Source of the DNA: Gemmatimonadota bacterium
GTDB lineage: Bacteria > Latescibacterota > UBA2968
Direction: 5' to 3'
Assembly (NCBI GenBank): GCA_002714465.1
Contig: PAXL01000017.1
Span: forward strand, 18,812-42,552
DNA: 23,741 nt
Of this stretch, positions 8,548-17,236 are shown piece after piece. The number at the start of each line of letters is the position of its first letter. Position 1 is the stretch's first letter. The notes beneath the pieces were generated by a model that did no database searches, had not been told where the DNA came from, and worked only from the letters and a program-made list of their open reading frames with translations. A program made the position numbers and the translations under genes.

Positions 8548-9747
8548 ATGGGCGCAGCATTCGAAGCTCTGCTCGAAAGAGTAAAATCCGAGGTCTCGAG
8601 CATCTCCGTCGAGGTGGCGCAGACCCGCCTCAACAACGAAGCGGACCTTATCTTACTAGATGTGAGGGAGCGAGAGATCTTTGCCGAAGGATACATCCCC
8701 GGCGCCGAGAACGTACCAAGGGGATTCCTTGAGCTTCAGATCGAAGGGATCTCGAACGACCGGTCTCGAGCCATCCTGCTGTATGGTGACGAGGACCAGA
8801 GTCCACTCGCGACACGCGACCTCATAAACATGGGATACGAAAACGTAGCGTACATAGAGGGCGGCGTGGATGCCTGGCAGTCAACCGGTCTCAAAACGGC
8901 AAAAGATCGCCCGCTGACAAAGGCAGAGACCTTCCGCTACGCCCGACATCTCCTAGTACCGGAAGTCGGAGAACGAGGTCAGGGAAAGCTGCTCGACGCC
9001 AGTGTCCTCCTGATCGGCGCTGGTGGGCTGGGCAGCCCGGCTGCGTATTATCTGGCGGCGGCCGGTATCGGAACAGTCGGAATCGTCGACGCTGATGTCG
9101 TCGACCTGTCGAACCTTCAGCGTCAGATTCTCCACGGCACATCCGACGTGGGGCGTCCGAAGGTCGTATCAGCCTACGAGAAGCTGAAGGATATAAATCC
9201 GGGCTGTAACGTGATACCCCATCAGATCTATCTGACTTCTGACAATGTGATGGAAGTCATCGAACCCTACGACATCGTTATAAACGGCTGCGACAACTTC
9301 CCGACACGTTACCTTATCAACGACGCCTGTGTATTCACGGGGAAGCCAATTGTCGACGGAAGCATCTTCAGGTTCGACGGTCAGGTCACGATCTTCCCTT
9401 GCGACAAGGAAGGCCCGTGCTACCGATGCCTCTACCCTGAGCCGCCGCCGGCTGAGATGGCGCCCTCGTGTGCCGAGGCAGGCGTTCTCGGCGTGCTGCC
9501 CGGGACCGTCGGGCTGATCCAGGCGACGGAGGTTGTGAAACTAATCCTGGACGCGGGTGACCCACTGATCGGTCGCCTGCTGATGTTCGACGCGCTCCAG
9601 ATGTCCTTCAAGAACTTCAACATCCGGCGCGACGTGAACTGCCCCGTCTGCGGCGACAACCCGCAGATAACGGAGTTGATCGACTATGTCGCCTTCTGCT
9701 CCGGTGTCAACCTGAGCGAGGTTCCCGACGAAGTGGCGGCCGGTTAG
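8548..9747 (+). CDS. rhodanese-like domain fused to MoeB/ThiF-type E1 adenylyltransferase
   Basis: This 399-residue protein should adenylate the C-terminal Gly-Gly of a ubiquitin-like sulfur carrier (MoaD, ThiS or similar) for molybdopterin, thiamine or related sulfur chemistry. Residues of about 18-118 form a rhodanese-like domain (LLDVREREIFAEGYIPGAENVPRG). Residues of about 125-370 form the E1 domain. It shows the nucleotide motif GAGGLGSPAAYYLAAAG (157-173), DADVVDLSNLQRQ, a candidate catalytic Cys308 (APSCAEAGVLGVLPG) and a zinc site Cys291/Cys294 with Cys365/Cys368. Two oddities stand out. The rhodanese domain is N-terminal, whereas MoeZ/MOCS3-type fusions have it at the C-terminus. Its active loop reads LLYGDEDQS, so Gly80 stands where the catalytic Cys belongs. 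AAGGAG lies about nine bases before the ATG. The carrier partner is not in the window. Confidence 0.88.
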   Translation: MGAAFEALLERVKSEVSSISVEVAQTRLNNEADLILLDVREREIFAEGYIPGAENVPRGFLELQIEGISNDRSRAILLYGDEDQSPLATRDLINMGYENVAYIEGGVDAWQSTGLKTAKDRPLTKAETFRYARHLLVPEVGERGQGKLLDASVLLIGAGGLGSPAAYYLAAAGIGTVGIVDADVVDLSNLQRQILHGTSDVGRPKVVSAYEKLKDINPGCNVIPHQIYLTSDNVMEVIEPYDIVINGCDNFPTRYLINDACVFTGKPIVDGSIFRFDGQVTIFPCDKEGPCYRCLYPEPPPAEMAPSCAEAGVLGVLPGTVGLIQATEVVKLILDAGDPLIGRLLMFDALQMSFKNFNIRRDVNCPVCGDNPQITELIDYVAFCSGVNLSEVPDEVAAG

Positions 9748-9775
9748 AGCAGGCTACAACTCGAACAAAACCAGG

Positions 9776-9797
9776 GCGATGAGTCTCGGCTCATCGC
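9776..9797 (+). terminator. terminator after the rhodanese-E1 gene
   Basis: A perfect 8-bp stem, GCGATGAG (9776-9783) with CTCATCGC (9790-9797), has a 6-nt loop and is followed by TCGTTTCT. It ends only 13 bp before the next start codon. It could equally act as an attenuator or leader hairpin for that gene. Confidence 0.55.
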
Positions 9798-9810
9798 TCG
9801 TTTCTATGCC

Positions 9811-10533
9811 ATGAACGCAAGCTTCGAAGAGCTAGACTACGCAAAGACACCGCTGGGCGAACTCATCTTGAGACGTCGCAGGGTCCTTTCTCTGGACCAG
9901 GACGTCTACGAAGTCAAGCTGAACGACAGCTTCCTCATGTCTAGCCTCGTCAAGGCCTCGGAGATCGCCCTTGCCGATCGCTGTCTAGAAAAGCTTACGT
10001 GCTCTGACATGAAGGTTGCGGTCGGCGGCCTTGGACTGGGCTATACGGCCCACGCCGCGCTAAGCCACCGCAATGTCGGATCGCTCCTTGTGATCGAGTA
10101 TCTCTCCGCCATCATCGGATGGCACGAAAGAGATCTCGTCCCTCTAGGTGCCTCGCTGACTGACGACAACCGCTGTAAATTCGTCAACGCTGATTTCTTC
10201 TCTCTCGCCTCCAACCCCCAACAGGGCTTAGACCTCGAATATCCAGGACGTCGTTTCGACGCCATCCTCGTGGACATCGACCATACACCCGACTACTTAC
10301 TCGATGAGGCCAGCAGCAACTTCTACAGCGAAAACGGGCTCGCAACGCTTGCACGGCACCTCGAGCCAAACGGCGTCTTTGGTCTCTGGTCCGCAGGCGA
10401 ACCTGACGACAGCGTTGTGAACAGGCTAGAGACGTGTTTCGAATCAGCAGAAGCATCTGTGGTCGAGTTTACGAATCCACTTCTGAGTCTCGACGACCGA
10501 AACACGATCTACATCGGCATCTCTCCATCATGA
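9811..10533 (+). CDS. spermidine-synthase-like (Rossmann-fold methyltransferase-superfamily) protein
   Basis: This 240-residue protein has the glycine-rich nucleotide motif AVGGLGLGYTAHAAL near residue 70, an acidic turn (LLVIEYLSAIIGWHE) and FDAILVDIDHTPDYLL near residue 150. This pattern matches the spermidine synthase/SpeE-like superfamily, which shares its fold with SAM-dependent methyltransferases. True polyamine synthases usually have an aspartate-rich GGGDG motif here. This protein has GGLGLG, so aminopropyl transfer is uncertain and the substrate is unknown. It starts right after a hairpin and lacks a clear Shine-Dalgarno sequence. The neighbouring sulfur genes do not by themselves explain its role. 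Confidence 0.75.
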   Translation: MNASFEELDYAKTPLGELILRRRRVLSLDQDVYEVKLNDSFLMSSLVKASEIALADRCLEKLTCSDMKVAVGGLGLGYTAHAALSHRNVGSLLVIEYLSAIIGWHERDLVPLGASLTDDNRCKFVNADFFSLASNPQQGLDLEYPGRRFDAILVDIDHTPDYLLDEASSNFYSENGLATLARHLEPNGVFGLWSAGEPDDSVVNRLETCFESAEASVVEFTNPLLSLDDRNTIYIGISPS

Positions 10534-10633
10534 CACGTATCTGTCTGCCGAAGCTAACCTCCCTTTGGGAAGTCGATAAGTATTCCTCCGTGCCAAGCCC
10601 CTCTCAGATTATTCGTAGCTTCCTCTGATCCGA

Positions 10634-10659
10634 CGAAGAGCGTGCCGTCACGCTCTTCG
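10634..10659 (+). terminator. perfect 11-bp hairpin downstream of the SpeE-like gene
   Basis: CGAAGAGCGTG (10634-10644) pairs fully with CACGCTCTTCG (10649-10659) across the 4-nt loop CCGT. It sits between two convergent transcription units. It lacks a T-tract on either strand, so it may be a weak terminator, a 3'-end-protecting hairpin or a factor-dependent site. Strand is assigned by position only. Confidence 0.5.
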
Positions 10660-10700
10660 GACAGAATCACTTCTGTTGAAACCGGCAATCAACAAAAAAA

Positions 10701-10724
10701 GCGGCCGCCCTTTCGGGCGACCGC
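10701..10724 (-). terminator. intrinsic terminator of groESL
   Basis: GCGGCCGCCC (10701-10710) and GGGCGACCGC (10715-10724) form a 10-bp stem with one C-A mismatch and a TTTC loop. Read on the reverse strand it is followed by seven T residues (10694-10700). It lies just beyond the groEL stop codon. Confidence 0.88.
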
Positions 10725-10746
10725 TCTCTTGTTCGTCTGACTGCGT

Positions 10747-12683
<1,937 letters not shown>

Positions 12684-12730
12684 ACGACAACCTCCTATTA
12701 AACAACGAGTTATACAAACCGCTTTCCTGA

Positions 12731-12757
12731 TTAGCACTCTGTTTCCCCGAGTGCTAA
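12731..12757 (-). promoter_or_regulatory. CIRCE operator (HrcA-binding site)
   Basis: A perfect inverted repeat TTAGCACTC (12731-12739), 9-bp spacer, GAGTGCTAA (12749-12757) matches the CIRCE consensus exactly. It lies in the groES leader, covering the region just downstream of the predicted transcription start. HrcA binding there would block transcription until heat shock. hrcA itself is not in this window. Confidence 0.95.
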
Positions 12758-12765
12758 CAGCCACG

Positions 12766-12794
12766 AATATATACAGGCTCCCGGCGACCGGCAA
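12766..12794 (-). promoter_or_regulatory. sigma-70-type promoter of groESL
   Basis: On the reverse strand TTGCCG (12789-12794) and TATATT (12766-12771) are separated by 17 bp. Transcription would start near 12759, directly at the edge of the CIRCE element. This is the expected geometry for HrcA repression of a housekeeping-sigma promoter. Confidence 0.8.
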
Positions 12795-12819
12795 GGGAAA
12801 AACTCCAAACAAAAGAGAG

Positions 12820-12850
12820 GGCGCAGACCCTGTCTAAAAGAGCCTGCGCC
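12820..12850 (-). terminator. terminator of the Ni-SOD gene
   Basis: GGCGCAG (12820-12826) and CTGCGCC (12844-12850) form a 7-bp stem with a 17-nt loop. On the reverse strand it is followed by CTCTCTTTTGTTT; on the forward strand by TTTTATTCT. It lies 27 bp past the sodN stop and separates sodN from the groESL promoter. Confidence 0.65.
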
Positions 12851-12877
12851 TTTTATTCTCTGCTGTCGAGAGTGTTT

Positions 12878-13339
12878 CTACTTGGCCGCGTAGAGCGCCA
12901 TGAAGCTGTGCGTCAAATCTTGGAGCTTCTTCGTGTACGCTACTTCCGTAGTCTGCTTGCACTTCATCGCAGTTCTGATCATCTGGTGCAGTGAGGCGAG
13001 CTTCGCGTGATACGCCTTCTCCTCAGCCGCGTCGCCCCCGGCGGGTTCCTTGATCCGCTGAGCCAAGAAATACTGCGCCGCAACCTCTCGGATCCGATCC
13101 GCGTGGGTCTCCTTGTTCAAGACCCATCGGGCGAGCTGATTCGCATTCTTCCCGGGATCTGACGAGAGCTCGTTAATCATGTTCATTGACTTCTCAATCG
13201 TCGTGATGTCCTCGAGAATCGATGCAAACCGGCCGTCATCACCATAGATCCCGCATGGGATTTCACAGTGACTGGCCGCCTCCTGCGGCATTACAAAAAC
13301 GACCAGAGCGAGGATGGCCAGCACTCGGAAAACACGCAT
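12878..13339 (-). CDS. sodN: nickel superoxide dismutase with Sec-type signal peptide
   Basis: This 153-residue precursor should disproportionate superoxide using nickel. The diagnostic Ni-hook HCEIPCGIY keeps His1, Cys2, Cys6 and Tyr9 of mature Ni-SOD, followed by a helical domain rich in ELSSDPGKNANQL-type segments. Ni-SODs described from Streptomyces have a short propeptide removed by the SodX peptidase. Here the first 23 residues (MRVFRVLAILALVVFVMPQ then EAAS) look like a classical signal peptide, with Ala at -3 and Ser at -1 placing cleavage exactly before the Ni-ligand His24. That would free the N-terminal amine needed for the metal site and put the enzyme outside the cytoplasm. The ATG at 13339 is chosen because GGAGG (13345-13349) lies five bases upstream. 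No SodX-like gene is adjacent. It is divergent from rnr. Confidence 0.88.
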   Translation of the reverse strand: MRVFRVLAILALVVFVMPQEAASHCEIPCGIYGDDGRFASILEDITTIEKSMNMINELSSDPGKNANQLARWVLNKETHADRIREVAAQYFLAQRIKEPAGGDAAEEKAYHAKLASLHQMIRTAMKCKQTTEVAYTKKLQDLTHSFMALYAAK

Positions 13340-13394
13340 AACAGCCTCCAAATTTGGGTTTCGATGGTGTTCGTTCGGAGTCTCTCAAGACCTG

Positions 13395-13423
13395 TTGATA
13401 GATCCCGAGACCTCATGTATATT
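13395..13423 (+). promoter_or_regulatory. sigma-70-type promoter of rnr
   Basis: TTGATA (13395-13400) and TATATT (13418-13423) with a 17-bp spacer lie in the divergent sodN-rnr gap. Transcription would start near 13430. A less well-formed reverse promoter for sodN may overlap it: TTGCCG at 13442-13447 with AATATA- or TATACA-like boxes near 13416-13423. Confidence 0.65.
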
Positions 13424-13487
13424 CAACCTGTTGGCAAAGACCGGCAAAAAGTAAAGTGGAGACATAGATGCGTCAAGCGAGGACCTC

Positions 13488-15683
13488 CTGACGGATACGA
13501 CCACTCGGAACAGTTCGAGTCAACGGGACCGGGTCCTCGCCTACCTCAAAAACAGCACGACCAGACCACTTAAGGCCCGAGAGCTCGCCAAGAAGCTATC
13601 CATCTCGGATGACGCCTACCGGTCTTTTCGTCGCGCGCTCCAAGAACTCGAACGTGACGGTTCGATCGTGCGCCTCCGCGGTAGCCGCTACGCGGCAGTC
13701 GAGGACCAGAACATGGTCACAGGACGGTTGTCCGTGACCTCCGCCGGGTTCGGTTTCGTGTCCGCAGAAGGTTCTCAGTTCGAAGTCTTCATCCCGGCAA
13801 CGAGCCTCGGAAACGCGCACCACACGGATCGTGTCCTAGTCAAAGTCAGTCACCGCGGGGGCCGACGAGCCCAGCCGGAAGGCGAGGTCACAAAGGTCCT
13901 TGAGAGAGGACTAACCGAACTAGTCGGGACGTTCCATCGACGCGGGCGGTTCTGCTACGTCGAACCGGATGACGATCGCTTCGGGTCAGTCATACACATA
14001 GACTCTGGCCTCACTCTCGATGCCGTGCACGGTGAAGCAGTAGGAGTCAAAATCGAGAGCTGGGATTCGTCGAATCGGCCCCCCGAAGGTCGCGTATCCG
14101 AGAGGCTCGGCGATCGGAACGACGCCGGCGTCGACGCCAAGGCAGTCAGGCTTGCACATCAGCTCCCTCGTGAGTTTCCCCCGCACGTCCAGTCTGCTGC
14201 AGAGCAGATTCCACATACAATCCCCAAAGAAGCCTTCGAATACCGTCTCGACATCAGAGACCTAGTCTGCTTTACGATCGATCCGGCTACCGCACGCGAC
14301 TTCGATGACGCGCTTTCTCTGGAGAACACACCCTCGGGCAAGCGGATTGGCGTACACATCGTAGACGTCAGTCACTACGTCTGCGAGGGTGACCCGTTGG
14401 ACCACGAGGCGATGGCCAGAGGAACGAGCGTCTATCTAGTCGATGACGTCGTTCCGATGCTCCCGGAAAGCCTGTCGAACGACGTCTGCTCGCTCAGGCC
14501 AAACGAAGACCGCCTTGCCTTCAGTGTCTTCGCTGAGTTCGACAGCGAGAACAGACTCGTAGGAACGGAGTTAGCCTCAACCGTGATCCGGAGCCACGCA
14601 CGGTTGACCTACGAACAGGCGGAATCGGCGATCGAAGGCAACGACGACTTCGGTGGGATCGGCGATACGATTCGAACCCTTGAATCGCTCAGACAAGACC
14701 TGACGGGGCGGCGGCTCGAAGGCGGAGCGATCGATTTCGACCTCCCTGAGCCGGAGTTCGAGCTGGACCACACAGCGACGCCTGTTTCGATCCGCGAGCG
14801 AAAACGGCTGAGAAGTCACCGCCTGATCGAGGAGTACATGCTCCTCGCGAACACCGTCGTCGCCGACACGTTGAGCAAAGCGGACGTACCGTCGCTCTAC
14901 AGGGTACACGAGGCACCCGACGTCGACAGCCTCGAAGTGTTCAAGTCGGTCGCTTCGTCCTTGGGCGTAAGGATCGAAAAAGCGGCACTCTGGACAGGAA
15001 AGGCGATCACCGACTTCCTGCGCTCAATCTCGAATAAGCGGGTTGCCATGGTACTCAACGAACGTCTGCTCCGATCGATGAAGAAAGCAGTCTACACGCC
15101 GAAGAACGGCGGACACTTTGGGCTCGCTCTGACAGACTACACACACTTCACCTCCCCCATCCGGCGCTATCCGGACCTGCTGACACACAGGATCCTGAGA
15201 GAGCACCTCCAGGGCGGGCTCTCTGAAACGCGATCCGACATCCTACGCGAGCGTCTCCCCAACCTGGGTGAACTGGCTTCCCGCCGAGAGGTCATCGCTC
15301 AGGAAGCGGAGTGGGACTCGATCAAGATCAAGCAGGCGCGCTACCTTGCCGAGCGGATCGGTGAGTCGTTCGAGGGTACGATCGTAGGCGTAAGGGCTAT
15401 GGGATTCTTCGTCCGCATCGACAAGGTCTTCGCCGACGGACTAATCCACGTTCGAACACTGTCCGACGACTACTACGTATTCGATGATCTGAACGCGACG
15501 CTTACGGGCGAGCGAACCGGGCGAGCATTCCGTCTGGGTGATCGTGTATCGGTCGTGGTCACGCGAGCAGACTGGAAGCAAAAGCAGATCGATTTAGCGC
15601 TGAACGAGGATGAAGAACCGGAAGGTCGTCCGGATAGGCCTCGGAGGGCGCGCCGACAGCGTGGGCGCAGAAGGCCTCGCTAG
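13488..15683 (+). CDS. rnr: ribonuclease R (VacB/RNase II family), start uncertain
   Basis: This is a 3'-5' exoribonuclease that degrades structured RNA and takes part in RNA quality control. The catalytic RNB domain shows CFTIDPATARDFDDALSLE with its aspartates, then GVHIVDVSHYV. Cold-shock domains precede it, an S1 domain (GTIVGVRAMGFFVRIDKVFA) follows, and the C-terminus is basic (RPRRARRQRGRRRPR), as in RNase R rather than RNase II. The first GTG in frame, at 13668, would cut through the N-terminal helix-turn-helix, whose coding (VLAYLKNS, ELAKKLSISDDAYRSF) is in frame from about 13530. No ATG, GTG or TTG occurs in frame before it. I give the CTG at 13488, with GAGG five bases upstream, as a tentative start. 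An ATG at 13468 with GGAG upstream lies in another frame. Confidence 0.9.
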   Translation: MTDTTTRNSSSQRDRVLAYLKNSTTRPLKARELAKKLSISDDAYRSFRRALQELERDGSIVRLRGSRYAAVEDQNMVTGRLSVTSAGFGFVSAEGSQFEVFIPATSLGNAHHTDRVLVKVSHRGGRRAQPEGEVTKVLERGLTELVGTFHRRGRFCYVEPDDDRFGSVIHIDSGLTLDAVHGEAVGVKIESWDSSNRPPEGRVSERLGDRNDAGVDAKAVRLAHQLPREFPPHVQSAAEQIPHTIPKEAFEYRLDIRDLVCFTIDPATARDFDDALSLENTPSGKRIGVHIVDVSHYVCEGDPLDHEAMARGTSVYLVDDVVPMLPESLSNDVCSLRPNEDRLAFSVFAEFDSENRLVGTELASTVIRSHARLTYEQAESAIEGNDDFGGIGDTIRTLESLRQDLTGRRLEGGAIDFDLPEPEFELDHTATPVSIRERKRLRSHRLIEEYMLLANTVVADTLSKADVPSLYRVHEAPDVDSLEVFKSVASSLGVRIEKAALWTGKAITDFLRSISNKRVAMVLNERLLRSMKKAVYTPKNGGHFGLALTDYTHFTSPIRRYPDLLTHRILREHLQGGLSETRSDILRERLPNLGELASRREVIAQEAEWDSIKIKQARYLAERIGESFEGTIVGVRAMGFFVRIDKVFADGLIHVRTLSDDYYVFDDLNATLTGERTGRAFRLGDRVSVVVTRADWKQKQIDLALNEDEEPEGRPDRPRRARRQRGRRRPR

Positions 15684-15745
15684 ACAGTTGGGTGTGGTGG
15701 GGAGAGTGGAACCATCAGGAAATCTTTTTGCACTTTGGGGGCAAA

Positions 15746-17149
15746 ATGGATCAGGGGGTTAAGCACTACTGCGGCATCTTCGGTGTGTATGGTCATCCAG
15801 ACGCGGCTCGGCTGACCGGACTTGGCCAGAACGCGCTGCAGCACCGGGGTGAGGAGAGCTGCGGAATCGCCGTCGGCAACGGCAAGACTATCCGTGTGCA
15901 CAAAGGGATGGGACAAGTCTCGGACGTATTCCACTCGCCCGAAATCTTCGACCGTCTGCCTGGTCACTTGGCGATCGGACACAATCGATACTCGACAACT
16001 GGTCTTGATACGGCGACCAACGCGCAGCCTTACGTCGCCGAGTGCCGCGGTCACCTTGCCGTCGCACACAACGGCAACCTCGTCAACACCACCGCACTTC
16101 GGGAGAAGATGCAGGAGGATGGCGCCATCTTTCAGACCTCTTCGGACAGCGAAGTCATCCTCCATTTGCTCGCCAAATCGAAAGCCACGTCGATCGCCGA
16201 GCGAGTGCTCGAAGCCCTCGCTCCACTCAAAGGTGCCTACTCGATCGCGATGGCCACCGAACGACACCTGATCGCAGCACGCGATCCACACGGCATCCGT
16301 CCTCTCTGTCTGGGGCAACTCGGTGATGCCTGGATCATCGCCTCCGAATCCTGCGCCCTCGACATCATTTCCGCGCGCTACATCCGCGACATTGAACCGG
16401 GTGAGGTCGTCGTCATCGACGAGAACGGTCTACGCACCTACTTCCAGGAACAGGAGTCGCCAAAGCGTGCGCACTGCATCTTCGAGTTCATCTACTTCTC
16501 GCGCCCTGACAGCATCATTTTTGGTGACAACGTCGACAAGACACGACGCAGGTTCGGCAAGCGTCTGGCGATCGAACAGCCGGCTGATGCTGACATCGTG
16601 ATCTCTGTACCCGACTCGAGCAACACGGCTGCGCTCGGCTACGCCGACCAGTCGGGTCTGCGATTCGAACTCGGACTAATCCGCAACCATTACGTCGGTC
16701 GTACATTCATCACACCTGGCCAAGACAGTCGCGCGGCCCAGGTACGCATCAAGTTCAATCCCGTACGCGGCGTCCTTAAGGGAAAACGTGTGGTTATCGT
16801 TGAAGATTCGATCGTTCGGGGCACGACGCTCAAGCATCTGGCAAGGATGATCCGCGAAGCGGGGGCCCGACAGATTCACGTCCGCGTGAGCTGTCCTCCG
16901 ATCGTTTCACCGTGCTTCTACGGAATCGATTTCCAGACGGAGAAGGAACTGATCGCCAACGAGAAGACAGTCGAGCAAATTCGGGAACACCTTGGTGTCG
17001 ACAGCCTCGGATACCTGTCTCTCAAGGGGATGATCGACTGTGCCCCCAACGGCGACAACCACTACTGTACGGCGTGCTTCGACCGCAACTATCCCGTTCA
17101 GATTGAATCGGAGATGCACAAGCTCATGCTCGAAAACGGTTCTACCTGA
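15746..17149 (+). CDS. purF: amidophosphoribosyltransferase (glutamine PRPP amidotransferase)
   Basis: This 467-residue enzyme makes 5-phosphoribosylamine from PRPP and glutamine, the first committed step of purine synthesis. The N-terminal nucleophile Cys9 in YCGIFGVYG would be exposed by removal of an 8-residue propeptide. NALQHRGEESCGIA, GHNRYSTTG and the PRPP loop VVIVEDSIVRGTTLKH are present. Counting from Cys9 as residue 1, cysteines at 236, 382, 433 and 436 coincide with the 4Fe-4S ligands of the Bacillus subtilis enzyme. It is therefore the Fe-S, propeptide-processed class, unlike E. coli PurF. The ATG at 15746 follows a GGGGG run. The open frame upstream to 15692 is not conserved-looking. 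It lies 62 bp after rnr and may be co-transcribed. Other pur genes are absent. Confidence 0.97.
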   Translation: MDQGVKHYCGIFGVYGHPDAARLTGLGQNALQHRGEESCGIAVGNGKTIRVHKGMGQVSDVFHSPEIFDRLPGHLAIGHNRYSTTGLDTATNAQPYVAECRGHLAVAHNGNLVNTTALREKMQEDGAIFQTSSDSEVILHLLAKSKATSIAERVLEALAPLKGAYSIAMATERHLIAARDPHGIRPLCLGQLGDAWIIASESCALDIISARYIRDIEPGEVVVIDENGLRTYFQEQESPKRAHCIFEFIYFSRPDSIIFGDNVDKTRRRFGKRLAIEQPADADIVISVPDSSNTAALGYADQSGLRFELGLIRNHYVGRTFITPGQDSRAAQVRIKFNPVRGVLKGKRVVIVEDSIVRGTTLKHLARMIREAGARQIHVRVSCPPIVSPCFYGIDFQTEKELIANEKTVEQIREHLGVDSLGYLSLKGMIDCAPNGDNHYCTACFDRNYPVQIESEMHKLMLENGST

Positions 17150-17236
17150 GCGGGATTACGCGCGGCAACAACAATCCGGCGTCGCTTGGGCAACTAAAGA
17201 TTTGCCGGGGCACCCCAAAACAACGCCATTCGTTCT

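Noticed and set aside
10530..10628. 32-codon forward ORF overlapping the SpeE-like stop as ATGA
   Set aside because: The coupling-type overlap is tempting, but the peptide has no recognisable feature and no independent ribosome binding site; chance is likely for this length.
12684..12812. N-terminal extension of the groES frame
   Set aside because: It would be translated through the CIRCE operator and the promoter; homology and AGGAGG place the start at 12683.
15692..15745. GTG-initiated N-terminal extension of purF
   Set aside because: It begins nine bases after the rnr stop without a Shine-Dalgarno sequence and would lengthen the propeptide; the ATG at 15746 gives a short, family-like propeptide.
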